From NCBI RefSeq assembly GCF_016907815.1, contig NZ_JAFBCQ010000001.1:1178001-1242000 (forward strand): 64,000 bases of DNA, read 5' to 3'. Within the stretch, counting starts at the first letter, position 1, and each line of letters begins with the position of its first letter. The notes beneath the pieces were generated by a model, which was given only the letters and a program-made list of their open reading frames with translations, was not told where the DNA came from and made no database searches. The position numbers and the translations under genes were made by a program. This document shows positions 7,943-17,937 of this stretch, piece by piece. Origin of the DNA: Microbacterium aurum (lineage in GTDB: Bacteria > Actinomycetota > Actinomycetes > Actinomycetales > Microbacteriaceae).

Positions 7943-8262
7943 TCAGCGTCGCGGGTGCGACTCCGCCACGCGGCGTCGGACGAGGACGGTCGCGATGCCG
8001 AGCCCGGCGAGCGTAAGGCCCACCCATCCCAGCAGGAGGGCGCCGTGCCGCCCGTCACCGCGAGGGTGCCGCCGGTCCCTGCCGTCCCCGGGCCGACCGG
8101 CGCGACCGGAGTCGGAGTCGGGGTCGAGGTGGGCGTCGGGGTGACGCTGACCGGTGCGTTCTCGATCGCGCCGACCGCGGCATCCTGATGCGTGTCGTCG
8201 AGGACGATGGTGAACGTCGCGTCCGTGCGCTGGTAGCCGGCGCGGCGGACGCGCGCGCGGAG
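7943..8262 (-). pseudogene. Frameshifted 3' end of an LPXTG-type surface protein
   Basis: Two minus-strand frames together give the end of a sortase-anchored protein. The first reads a strand-rich piece (TDATFTIVLDDT), a Thr-Pro stalk (TPTPTSTPTPTP) and the sorting motif LAVTGG. The membrane helix (LLLGWVGLTLAGLG) and basic tail (VLVRRRVAESHPRR) lie in another frame, so about one base is missing near 8036-8046. There is no N-terminal part: the fragment starts directly after the stop of the transglycosylase gene. Confidence 0.65.
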
Positions 8263-8264
8263 GG

Positions 8265-9209
8265 TCAGTACCAGCCGGTGGACTGCGAGTGGCCCCACGC
8301 GCCGCACGGCGTGCCATAGCGGTCGGAGATGTAGCCGAGGCCCCACGCGATCTGTGTCGCGGGGTTCGTCTGCCAGTCGGCGCCGGCGGACGCCATCTTG
8401 CTGCCGGGGAGCGCCTGAGGGATGCCGTAGGCGCCGCTCGGGTTCGCCGCGTTCACGCGCCAGCCCGACTCCTTGTCCCACAGCGACACGAGGCACGCGA
8501 ACTGGTCGTCGCCCCAGCCGTAGTTCGCCGCCATCATCGACTGCGCGATGCCCTGGGCCGAGCCCGGGTCGACGTTGATGTTGACCGCCGGCGCGGATGC
8601 CGCGGCCGACGCCTTCTTCGCAGCGGCGGCCGCCTCGGCGGCCGCCTCGGCCTCGGCCTGCGCCTGAGCGGCGGCCGCAGCAGCGGCAGCCTCGGCGGCG
8701 GCCTGAGCGGCGGCGGCTTCGGCGGCAGCCTTCGCGGCGGCCTCCTCCTCGGCCTTGCGCTGCTTCGCCTCGTCGAGGGCTGCACGCAGTCCCGCGGTCT
8801 CGCCGCGCACCGCGGCGGTCTCCGCGACGGCATCGGCGGTCAGCGCGGGAATCATGAGGGTCGGTGTCACATCCAGCGCCTCGAGCTTGTCGACCAGGTC
8901 GCTGAGATCGGAGGTGTCCACGACGATGTCGGAGGTGCCGACATCGAGACCGGATGCCGTGATGTCCATCGACACCTTGCTCGCGCCGGCGATCGCCGCC
9001 TGCGCCTTCACCAGTGCCGTCTGGCCGTCCGCGGTGATCACGCTGAGCGGTGCCGACACCGTCTGGGCCGCGGCGGAGTCCCGCTGGGCGGCCGGCGCCG
9101 CGTCGGCGGCGAAGGAGGGGAGGGCCCCCGAGGTGGTCGTGGCAATTCCGGCGACGAGACCGAGGCAGACGAGCGCAGGCGTGACGGAGCGAAGTGCGAG
9201 ACGGGGCAT
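8265..9209 (-). CDS. Secreted lysozyme-like transglycosylase
   Basis: A 314-residue secreted protein. Residues 1-35 are a signal peptide (ending around SFAADAAP). A 100-residue unknown domain follows, then an Ala/Glu-rich coiled coil (about 140-215), then a lytic transglycosylase-like domain (ACLVSLWDKESGWRVNA, with the catalytic Glu in KESGW, and SGAYGIPQALPG) ending in GAWGHSQSTGWY. Such enzymes cut peptidoglycan during growth and division. The coiled coil may span the cell wall. The start follows a long divergent intergenic region shared with the PTS gene. Confidence 0.85.
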   Translation of the reverse strand: MPRLALRSVTPALVCLGLVAGIATTTSGALPSFAADAAPAAQRDSAAAQTVSAPLSVITADGQTALVKAQAAIAGASKVSMDITASGLDVGTSDIVVDTSDLSDLVDKLEALDVTPTLMIPALTADAVAETAAVRGETAGLRAALDEAKQRKAEEEAAAKAAAEAAAAQAAAEAAAAAAAAQAQAEAEAAAEAAAAAKKASAAASAPAVNINVDPGSAQGIAQSMMAANYGWGDDQFACLVSLWDKESGWRVNAANPSGAYGIPQALPGSKMASAGADWQTNPATQIAWGLGYISDRYGTPCGAWGHSQSTGWY

Positions 9210-9286
9210 AAGAGATGTACTTCCGGGTGAATCAGCACCGCAGCAGCACGGAAGGCCGGCAGTGCGCGTCCTCGGGTGGACACGAA

Positions 9287-9344
9287 GGTCACAGCTTCAC
9301 AACAGTTTCTGGACGTCCCCGGCGCAGAACCTGGACAGAACCTG
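9287..9344. promoter_or_regulatory. Repeat elements in divergent promoter region
   Basis: The 289-nt gap between the transglycosylase and PTS genes holds CAGAACCTG twice at 9325 and 9336, an 11-nt period that puts both on one DNA face. On the minus strand the segment 9287-9303 reads GTTGTGAAGCTGTGACC with two TGTGA half-sites 8 nt apart, loosely like MtrA-type direct repeats. The binding protein is not known. Confidence 0.35.
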
Positions 9345-9498
9345 AACGCGCCGCCGTGGGCGACGAGCCTGCGCACCCGCGATCACCCGGTATCCGCCCT
9401 CGCGATGGAGGGCCTATCGACGCGTCATCACGCCGGTATAGAGTCGTGAACACAGGCGGTTCCCAGGCGGCATCCGTTCACTCCGGAGGGGCAGAACC

Positions 9499-11628
9499 AT
9501 GGCATCGAATTCCGCATCCGACATCGTCGACGCGGTCGGCGGACCCGGCAACATCGCGAGTCTCACGCACTGCGCGACGCGACTGCGATTCCAGCTCCAC
9601 GACGGCGACAAGGCCAGCAAAGAGGCCGCCGAAGCCGTGCCCGGCGTGCTCGGCGCGGTGCCGCAGGCCGGCGACCGCTTCCAGGTGGTCATCGGCGGCG
9701 GCGTGCAGAACGTCTACAACGAGATCATGGCGCTGCCCGAGATGGCCGGCGCCGCCGGTGCTGCGGCGGGCGGTCGCGACGGCGAGTCGGATGCCGACAT
9801 CAAGGCCCGCGAGCGCGCGAAGGGTCCGCGAGGCACGAACGCATGGCTCGACAGTCTCTTCGAGTTCCTCTCCGACTCGTTTCGCCCGATCCTCGGTGCG
9901 CTGCTCGGCGCATCCCTGTTCATCACCTTCATGGCGCTCATGGCGACCCTCGAGGTGATTCCGGCGTGGAACGCTCCGGGTGTCACCCTGCCGCCGTCGT
10001 GGGCGTTCGTGAACCTGATGTGGCAGTGCGTGTTCGTCTTCCTGCCGCTCATGGTCGCCTACAACGCCTCCGCCAAGATCGGCGCCGACCCCTGGGTGGG
10101 CTTCGCGATCATGGCCGTGCTCATGCTGCCCGGGTTCACCGGTCTCGCCGCCGGGGTCGACAAGACGGCGCTGTTCGGCTTCGAGCAGGCGCAGGTCGCG
10201 ATCGTGCAGGTGTGGGGCCTTCCCATGCCGATCGCCGACTACTCGTCGCAGGTGTTCCCACCGCTGCTCATGGCGGCCGTCCTCGGCCCGCTGTACAAGG
10301 GGCTCAAGAAGCTCATCCCCGACAACCTGCAGCTGATCTTCGTGCCGTTCCTCGCGATGCTCATCATGATCCCGCTGACGGCGTTCCTCATCGGCCCCAT
10401 CGGCGTCTACGTCGGCGCGGGTCTTGCCAGCGCCCTCGCCGCGATCAACACGTTCTCGCCGTTCATCTTCGCGATCATCATCCCGCTGGCCTACCCGTTC
10501 ATGGTGCCGCTGGGCCTGCACTGGCCGATCAACGCGATCATGCTGCTGAACATCCAGACGCTCGGCTACGACTTCATCCAGGGCCCGATGGGCGCCTGGA
10601 ACTTCGCGTGCTTCGGCGCGACCGCCGGTGTGCTCTTCCTCGCCTGGCGCGAGAAGGACAAGGATATGAAGCAGACCGCGACGGGCGCGCTCGCCGCGGG
10701 CCTGCTCGGCGGCATTTCGGAACCGTCCCTCTACGGCATCCATCTGCGGTACAAGCGCATCTATCCGAGGATGCTGGTCGGCTGCCTCACCGGTGGCCTC
10801 ATCATCGGCATCGGTTCGCTGATCCTGGGCCTTCCGAACGGCATCACGACGCAGGCGTTCGTCTTCACGTCGCTGCTCACGATCCCCGCGTTCGACCCGA
10901 TCGGGCTGTACATCATCGCGGTCGCCGGCGCGTTCATCGTCGCGATGCTGCTCATCATCTTCTCGGGCTACAAGGATCCGGCGGATGCCGCCGCGCCCGC
11001 CGCGGCGACCGCGGGCGCCGGCGCGGCCACCACGGGAGCCGCCCGCGACACGATCCCCGCCGTCGCCGGAGGGCAGGAGCTCGCCGGAGTCGCGGGTGAA
11101 GGCGCCGCCGTGGCGCCCGCCGCCGCGACGGCCACCGCCGTCGCCGAACCGGATGCCGGGGTCGGCGCGCTCCTACAGGTGGCCTCGCCGCTGGACGGCA
11201 CCGTCGTCCCCCTCGACACGGTGCCCGATCCGGTGTTCGCCGGCGGAGTGATGGGCCCGGGCGTCGCGATCGAGCCGACGGGCGACACCGTCTACTCGCC
11301 GGGCGCCGGTGTCGTCGCGGCCGCTCAGCCGACCGGGCACGCGTTCGGGCTGCAGCTGGACAACGGCGCCGAGGTCCTCATCCACGTCGGCATCGACACG
11401 GTGAACCTCAAGGGCGAAGGCTTCGACGTCAAGGTCCGAAACGGGGACCGCGTCGAGGTCGGCACCCCGCTCGTGAGTTTCGACAGGGCCGTCATCGAGA
11501 AGGCCGGCTACCCGCTCATCACCCCGGTGATCGTGCTCAACGCCGACCAGTTCGACACCGTCGACCCGGTCGCGCTCGGCCCGACGACGCACGGCGCTCC
11601 GCTCCTGGTCATCCAGCAGAAGGCGTAA
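9499..11628 (+). CDS. PTS beta-glucoside-type transporter, EIIBCA
   Basis: A 709-residue fused PTS permease in the order IIB, IIC, IIA. IIB (residues 1-90) has the phosphorylated Cys25 in THCATRLRF. IIC (about 110-500) has around ten membrane helices and the GGISEP loop. After a long Ala-rich linker (about 500-560), IIA has the two histidines of the active site (PTGHAFGL and LIHVGIDTVNL). It imports and phosphorylates a sugar, by family a beta-glucoside, trehalose, sucrose or similar hexose compound. GGAGG 11 nt upstream marks the start. No antiterminator or glycosidase gene is adjacent, so the sugar stays open. Confidence 0.93.
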   Translation: MASNSASDIVDAVGGPGNIASLTHCATRLRFQLHDGDKASKEAAEAVPGVLGAVPQAGDRFQVVIGGGVQNVYNEIMALPEMAGAAGAAAGGRDGESDADIKARERAKGPRGTNAWLDSLFEFLSDSFRPILGALLGASLFITFMALMATLEVIPAWNAPGVTLPPSWAFVNLMWQCVFVFLPLMVAYNASAKIGADPWVGFAIMAVLMLPGFTGLAAGVDKTALFGFEQAQVAIVQVWGLPMPIADYSSQVFPPLLMAAVLGPLYKGLKKLIPDNLQLIFVPFLAMLIMIPLTAFLIGPIGVYVGAGLASALAAINTFSPFIFAIIIPLAYPFMVPLGLHWPINAIMLLNIQTLGYDFIQGPMGAWNFACFGATAGVLFLAWREKDKDMKQTATGALAAGLLGGISEPSLYGIHLRYKRIYPRMLVGCLTGGLIIGIGSLILGLPNGITTQAFVFTSLLTIPAFDPIGLYIIAVAGAFIVAMLLIIFSGYKDPADAAAPAAATAGAGAATTGAARDTIPAVAGGQELAGVAGEGAAVAPAAATATAVAEPDAGVGALLQVASPLDGTVVPLDTVPDPVFAGGVMGPGVAIEPTGDTVYSPGAGVVAAAQPTGHAFGLQLDNGAEVLIHVGIDTVNLKGEGFDVKVRNGDRVEVGTPLVSFDRAVIEKAGYPLITPVIVLNADQFDTVDPVALGPTTHGAPLLVIQQKA

Positions 11629-11644
11629 TCGCCGGTCCTCTCGT

Positions 11645-11703
11645 TTCGGGGAGCGCAAATGGCTCCCCGAACCGGGTTTCGGGAACCGTTTGCGCTCCCC
11701 GAA
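11645..11703. terminator. Bidirectional terminator between PTS and coaBC
   Basis: TTCGGGGAGCGCAAA at 11645 pairs exactly with TTTGCGCTCCCCGAA at 11689; inner GGCTCCCCGAA can also pair. It sits between two convergent genes. Confidence 0.7.
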
Positions 11704-11708
11704 CGGGG

Positions 11709-12920
11709 TCAGCGCGCCGCGGCGACCGCGTCCCAGACGGCATCGGCGACGGCGCGTTTGGTGCCCGCGGCATCCGCCACGACCTCACCTCGGGCGTCGA
11801 GCAGCAGCACGCGGTTCTCGGCCGCCTCGAAGCCCTCGTCCCACGAGACGCGGTTGACGGCCAGCAGGTCGACGCCTTTGCGGGCGCGTTTGCGGCGGCC
11901 GCGCTCGAGCAGCTCGGCGTCGTCCGACGCGGTCTCGGCGGCGAACCCGACGATCGTCTGGCCGGGTCGGCGGGCGGCGACGAGCCCCGCCAGGATGTCG
12001 GGGTTCTCCACGAGGTCGAGCTGCAGGGGACCGTCCTCTTTGCGCAGCTTGTGCGCGGCGACCTCGGCGGCCCGGTAGTCGGCGACGGCGGCGACCATCG
12101 CGACGATATCGGCGCGGGCCGCGGCATCCGTCATCGCGGCCTCGAGGTCCGCGGCGGTCGACGCGTGCACGAGGGTGATGTGCGGATGCCGCGTGGCCGC
12201 ATCGAGCACGCCGTCGTCCACGTGGGCCGCGACGAGCGTCACGTCGGCGCCCCGGTCGGCCGCCGCCAGCGCGAGCTCGGCGCCCTGCCGTCCGCTGGAG
12301 CGGTTGCCGAGGAACCGCACCGGGTCGATGGGCTCACGCGTGCCGCCCGTCGACACGGCCACGCGTCGGCCGGCGAGGTCGTCGTGCGCGGCGGTGCCGG
12401 CGGCGACTGCGAGCGCTGCCGCGACGATCTCGTCGGGCTCGACCATGCGTCCCGGGCCGCTGTCGCCGCCGGTGAGCGGACCGTCGGCGGGGCCGACGAC
12501 GTGCACGCCGCGCCCGCGCAGTGTCTGGATGTTCTGCTGCGTCGCGGCGTGCTCCCACATCGCGGTGTGCATCGCGGGCGCGACGACGACCGGCGCCGTG
12601 GTGGCGAGGAGTGTCACCCCGAGCAGGTCGTCGGCGATGCCCGCCGCCATGCGGGCGAGGGTGTTCGCGGTCGCCGGCGCGACGATCACGAGGTCGGCGG
12701 ACGTCCCGAGCGCCACGTGGCGCACCTGCGCGACGTCCTCGTGCACGCTCGTCGTGACAGAATTCCTGCTGACGGCCTCCCACGTGGCCGTCCCGACGAA
12801 CCGCAGCGCATCCGCCGTGGGTACGACGTGCACCTCGTGACCGCTCGTCACGAGGGTGCGCACCACCTGCACCGTCTTGTACGCGGCGATGCCGCCCGTC
12901 ACACCCACGACAACGAACAT
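11709..12920 (-). CDS. coaBC: Phosphopantothenoylcysteine decarboxylase/phosphopantothenate-cysteine ligase
   Basis: A 403-residue bifunctional enzyme of coenzyme A synthesis. The flavoprotein decarboxylase half (about 1-180) shows VTGGIAAYK, HVALGTSADLVIVAPATANT with the catalytic His, and PAMHTAMW. The ligase half starts at GRRVAVSTGGTREPIDPVRFLGNRSSGRQG. Where many bacteria have ACG before GRM, this protein has TGGDSGPGRM; a missing Cys there is, as far as I recall, usual in actinobacteria. GGGAGG precedes the ATG at 12920. The gene stands alone, divergent from the next. Confidence 0.95.
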   Translation of the reverse strand: MFVVVGVTGGIAAYKTVQVVRTLVTSGHEVHVVPTADALRFVGTATWEAVSRNSVTTSVHEDVAQVRHVALGTSADLVIVAPATANTLARMAAGIADDLLGVTLLATTAPVVVAPAMHTAMWEHAATQQNIQTLRGRGVHVVGPADGPLTGGDSGPGRMVEPDEIVAAALAVAAGTAAHDDLAGRRVAVSTGGTREPIDPVRFLGNRSSGRQGAELALAAADRGADVTLVAAHVDDGVLDAATRHPHITLVHASTAADLEAAMTDAAARADIVAMVAAVADYRAAEVAAHKLRKEDGPLQLDLVENPDILAGLVAARRPGQTIVGFAAETASDDAELLERGRRKRARKGVDLLAVNRVSWDEGFEAAENRVLLLDARGEVVADAAGTKRAVADAVWDAVAAAR

Positions 12921-12970
12921 GGTCCGATCCTCCCACGCGCCGGGAGGCGGGCGGAGAGGTCACGAGCACC

Positions 12971-13708
12971 GTGTGCACCGTCATCGTCCACGTCCCCGAG
13001 TCTCCGGCGGCGACCGGGGAACCGGTGCGCCTGCTCGCCGTGCGCGACGAGGATCCGGCCCGCACGTGGGACCCGCTGGGGGAGCGGTGGCCCGAGCATC
13101 CCGGTGTCATCGGCGTCCGTGATCGCCGCGCGGGGGGCGCGTGGCTCGCGGCCGACCCGGCCGCCGGGCGCGTCGCCGTCATCCTCAACCGTGCCGACGT
13201 CGTGACCGAGCCCGAGGAGACGCTCGGCTCGCGCGGGCACGTCGTCCTCGACGCGCTCGCCGAGACGGCGGGTTCTGCGGTGGGTTCCGCGGGGGAGCGC
13301 CCGCGGACGCACGGCTACAACCTCGTCGAGGTCACCGCCGCCGGCGCCCGCGTCACGATGTGGGACGGCGCCACCGTGCGCACCGTCGATCTCGCGCCCG
13401 GCATCCACATGATCGCCCACGACGACGTCGACGACCCCGCGACCGCCCGCATCTCGGCGTGGCACGACGCGTTCGGAGACACCGACCCGCATGACGCGCA
13501 CTGGTGGGAGGGCTGGCTCGACGTCCTCGAGCGCACGAGCGCGGTCGGATCGGTCGACGACCGTGCGATCGTGCGCGACAACCGGCCGTTCGGCTATCCC
13601 ACGCTGTCGCTGCTCGTGTGCGCGGCGTCGGTGGGTCCCGACGGTGCCGACGTGCGGTACGGCGAGTTCGACGAGCCGGGACGCTGGAACCGGCTGACCC
13701 TGCGCTGA
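12971..13708 (+). CDS. TANGO2/NRDE family protein
   Basis: A 245-residue protein beginning GTG-Cys (MCTVIV), with AVRDEDPARTW in place of the NRDE motif, GGAWLA and AVILNRAD. These are hallmarks of the TANGO2/NRDE family, which keeps an exposed N-terminal Cys2. The bacterial role is unresolved; eukaryotic members are linked to lipid or haem handling. The region between this gene and coaBC is only 50 bp. Confidence 0.85.
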   Translation: MCTVIVHVPESPAATGEPVRLLAVRDEDPARTWDPLGERWPEHPGVIGVRDRRAGGAWLAADPAAGRVAVILNRADVVTEPEETLGSRGHVVLDALAETAGSAVGSAGERPRTHGYNLVEVTAAGARVTMWDGATVRTVDLAPGIHMIAHDDVDDPATARISAWHDAFGDTDPHDAHWWEGWLDVLERTSAVGSVDDRAIVRDNRPFGYPTLSLLVCAASVGPDGADVRYGEFDEPGRWNRLTLR

Positions 13709-13724
13709 TGTCGGATGCCGCTGC

Positions 13725-13730
13725 TACCGT
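13725..13730 (+). promoter_or_regulatory. -10 box TACCGT of leaderless gene at 13738
   Basis: TACCGT lies 7 nt before the ATG at 13738. Confidence 0.6.
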
Positions 13731-13737
13731 CAGCGGC

Positions 13738-14358
13738 ATGGGTGACGACGTCGAGGTGGTCTTCTTCGCGGATGCCGCGGCCTTCCGCGCCTGGCTCGAA
13801 AAGCACCACGCCACCGCCACCGAGCTGTGGATGGGGCTGCGGCGCAAGGGCCACCCCGACCGGGGGCTGACGTGGGAGGACGCCGTTCCCGAGGCGCTCT
13901 GCTTCGGGTGGATCGACTCCACCAGCTACCGGATCGACGACGAGGCGCGCCGTCAGCGGTGGACGCCCCGCAAGCCGACGTCGAACTGGAGTGCCGTCAA
14001 CATCGCGCACGTCGAGCGCCTGCTGGCCGAGGGGCGGATGCATCCGGCGGGCACCGCGGCGTTCGAGCGGAGAGACAAGAGCGTAGCGGGGTATTCGTAC
14101 GAGACCCGGCGTGAACTCGGCGCCGACGGGCTCGCGGCGATCGCCGCGGTTCCCGCCGCGCAGGCGTTCTGGGAAGCAGCGCCACCGTCGTACCGCCGCG
14201 TGGCCGGCAACTGGGTGCTCTCGGCCAAACGCGAGCAGACCCGCGCCGACCGGCTCGCGACGCTCGTCGCCGACTGCGCCGCTGGCCGGCTCATCCCGCC
14301 GCAGCGCTACGGCGACGAGCCCCGCTGGGTCGCCCGCGCCGCCGCCGCTGGTCGTTGA
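13738..14358 (+). CDS. YdeI/OmpD-associated family protein
   Basis: A 206-residue protein with FRAWLEKHHATATELWMGLRRKG, ALCFGWIDST, WTPRKPTSNWSAVNI and SYRRVAGNWVLSAK, the pattern of the YdeI (bacteriocin-protection/OmpD-associated) family. Molecular function is not settled. The start is set by the TACCGT box 7 nt upstream. Its last three codons and stop (GGT CGT TGA) are also the left arm of the inverted repeat at 14350-14453. Confidence 0.85.
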   Translation: MGDDVEVVFFADAAAFRAWLEKHHATATELWMGLRRKGHPDRGLTWEDAVPEALCFGWIDSTSYRIDDEARRQRWTPRKPTSNWSAVNIAHVERLLAEGRMHPAGTAAFERRDKSVAGYSYETRRELGADGLAAIAAVPAAQAFWEAAPPSYRRVAGNWVLSAKREQTRADRLATLVADCAAGRLIPPQRYGDEPRWVARAAAAGR

Positions 14359-14453
14359 GCGAGAAAGCGCCAGCGACCGAGACGAAACGTCGCAACCCTT
14401 CCGCGACCGTTTGGGGCGTTTCGTCTCGCTCGTTCCTCGCTCGCTCAACGACC
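14350..14453. repeat. Inverted-repeat element supplying a stop codon
   Basis: GGTCGTTGAGCGAG at 14350-14363 is exactly complementary to CTCGCTCAACGACC at 14440-14453. An inner pair, GAGACGAAACG and CGTTTCGTCTC, is nested inside. The left arm contains the TGA of the YdeI-like gene. A related arm, GTCGCTCAACGATC, continues at 14471 and supplies the TGA of the convergent gene. It can act as a terminator for both. Confidence 0.7.
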
Positions 14454-14475
14454 GGCGGGGACGCCCCGGGGTCGC

Positions 14476-15963
14476 TCAACGATCGGGGTCGCGGGCGTTC
14501 CCGAAGCCGAGGGGCTGGACGAGCACGTGTCGGCGGTCGCGGAACCACACGGCGCCCGACACGCGGTGCTCGGCCCTCGTCGTGAAGCGGTAGCGGTACG
14601 AGACGACCCGCACCCACCGGGGCGGCGCGCCGCCGAACGGGTCGTGGTGCAGCATCCGCAACGTCGCGGCATCCGCTTCGAGGAGGCGCACGAGGAACGC
14701 GGTGAACCAGTCCTCGAGCGACCGCCCGAGCGGGAGGAACCACATCAGCCAGTCGAGCCGCAGGTGATACGGCGCGAACTGCCGCGGGATGCGGTGGAGG
14801 TCGCCCGGCTTGCCCTTGAACGCGTACTCGCGCCATTCGGCGGTGTCCGGGTCGGCATCCGTCGTCCCTTCCACGACGTACTCGATGCGCTCCTTCGTGA
14901 CCGTGCCGAACGCACCGTAGGCGTTGGCGAGCTGCCACCGATTGAAGCTCGCGTTCATGAGTTGACGGCGCGAGAACAGGTTTCGCGCGGCGGGCACACT
15001 GAGCACGACGTACCCGAGCGCCACGACACCGGTGACGACGACCCAGTACGGCGGGATGCCGCCGAACGGCGCGGCATCCGGCATCCGCTCACCGGACCCG
15101 GGCACCGACACGGCCGAGAACGCCAGCACGATCGTCGCCCAGTTCAGCCATGCGAAGTTGCCCGTCAGCACGAGCCACAGCTGCGTCGCGATGACGACCG
15201 CCGCCGCGAGGTTTCCGACGACGGCGGGCCAGGGCCCGGGGATCCACAACCCCAGGATCGGCGCGAACAGGAACCACGGCACGATCAGCTGCGCGAAATG
15301 GTTGCCCAGGACTTCGCCGCGGTGAAACCACGTCGGCAGGAGGTGCGCCTGGCGGCTGAGGGGGCCGGGCATGGGCTGCGTCTCGTGGTGGTACATCAGC
15401 GCCGTGAGGTCGCGCCACTCCCGCCCGCCGCGGATCTTGATCATTCCGGCGCCGAACTCCAGGCGGAACACCAGCCACCACATCAGCACGATCACCGCCG
15501 TGGGCGGCGGCTGGGAATCGGACCCGAGGAAGGCCGCGAGAAACCCCGCCTCGAGCAGCAGCATCTCCCACCCGAACCCGTAGAAGGTCTGCCCGATCGA
15601 GGTGATCGACATGTATCCGAGCCACAGCGCGAGGAAGGCGAGCATCGGCAGCCAGGGCGGGCCGAGCTGAGGGATCCCGGCGACGAGCAGCGCCGCGACG
15701 ACGATCCCGGCGGCGCACAGCGCGACGAGGCGCCGGTCGGTGTAGCGGACGCGGCGGAACAGCGTCGGCCGCAGCAGCTTCGCGCGCGACGGGTTCGCGG
15801 CCGCCCACGCGAGCAGCTCCGGCGCCGGCAGCAGTCCGCGCTCGCCGAGAAGGGGCCGGAACTGGTTCAGGCTCGAGACGAACGCGACGAGGAACAGAGC
15901 GGCGATGCCCCGCTGCAGCACCTGCCGCGCGAGCTCGAAGTCGACCGCCGCGAAGCCGTCCAT
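14476..15963 (-). CDS. Lipase maturation factor family membrane protein
   Basis: A 495-residue protein with about eight to ten membrane helices in its first 340 residues and a soluble C-terminal domain. WLGYMSITSIGQTFYGFGWEMLLLEAGFLAAF, FRLEFGAGMIKIRGG, WRDLTALMYHHETQPMPGPLS and the late FNRWQLANAYGAFGTVTKER are characteristic of LMF1-like proteins. In animals LMF1 helps lipases fold; the bacterial role is unknown. Start: TAGGGT lies 6 nt upstream of the ATG. Confidence 0.85.
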   Translation of the reverse strand: MDGFAAVDFELARQVLQRGIAALFLVAFVSSLNQFRPLLGERGLLPAPELLAWAAANPSRAKLLRPTLFRRVRYTDRRLVALCAAGIVVAALLVAGIPQLGPPWLPMLAFLALWLGYMSITSIGQTFYGFGWEMLLLEAGFLAAFLGSDSQPPPTAVIVLMWWLVFRLEFGAGMIKIRGGREWRDLTALMYHHETQPMPGPLSRQAHLLPTWFHRGEVLGNHFAQLIVPWFLFAPILGLWIPGPWPAVVGNLAAAVVIATQLWLVLTGNFAWLNWATIVLAFSAVSVPGSGERMPDAAPFGGIPPYWVVVTGVVALGYVVLSVPAARNLFSRRQLMNASFNRWQLANAYGAFGTVTKERIEYVVEGTTDADPDTAEWREYAFKGKPGDLHRIPRQFAPYHLRLDWLMWFLPLGRSLEDWFTAFLVRLLEADAATLRMLHHDPFGGAPPRWVRVVSYRYRFTTRAEHRVSGAVWFRDRRHVLVQPLGFGNARDPDR

Positions 15964-15969
15964 GCGGTC

Positions 15970-15975
15970 ACCCTA
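15970..15975 (-). promoter_or_regulatory. -10 box TAGGGT of leaderless gene at 15963
   Basis: TAGGGT, 6 nt before the ATG on the minus strand. Confidence 0.55.
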
Positions 15976-16067
15976 CGCCGCGGCATCCGTCGGGAAAACG
16001 GTGGCAGCGGCCGGCGGGATTGCGCGGCTCGAGAAACCACCCTGCGCGCCGAAAAACCACTTGCGGT

Positions 16068-16098
16068 TTGAGAAACCACGTCAGGCGTGGTTTCTCAA
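16068..16098. terminator. Hairpin with GAGAAACCAC repeats downstream of pgi
   Basis: TTGAGAAACCACG, a 5-nt loop, and the exact complement. Further copies of GAGAAACCAC or GTGGTTTCTC lie at about 16031, 16051 and 16107, and in the loop of the terminator at 50625-50666. It is a likely pgi terminator built from a dispersed motif. Confidence 0.6.
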
Positions 16099-16179
16099 GC
16101 GCGGAATGGTTTCTCGAGGGCGGATGCCGCGGCGCGAGCCGCGGACCTACGCGCGGAGCGGATGCCGCGGCCCGCGGCC

Positions 16180-17859
<1,680 letters not shown>

Positions 17860-17866
17860 GGGACCC

Positions 17867-17872
17867 ACGCTA
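17867..17872 (-). promoter_or_regulatory. -10 box TAGCGT of pgi
   Basis: TAGCGT, 7 nt before the chosen GTG start; implies a leaderless pgi mRNA. Confidence 0.6.
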
Positions 17873-17937
17873 GCGCGCCGCGGCCGGAGGCGCGTGCGTC
17901 AGGTGAGGCGGCCGTCGGCGAGGCAGGGAGGGGGAGA

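Noticed and set aside
12460..12500. Loss of the decarboxylase active-site Cys in CoaBC
   Set aside because: TGGDSGPGRM replaces the usual ACG-GRM, but this form is, to my recollection, common in actinobacterial CoaBC, so it is not evidence of inactivation.
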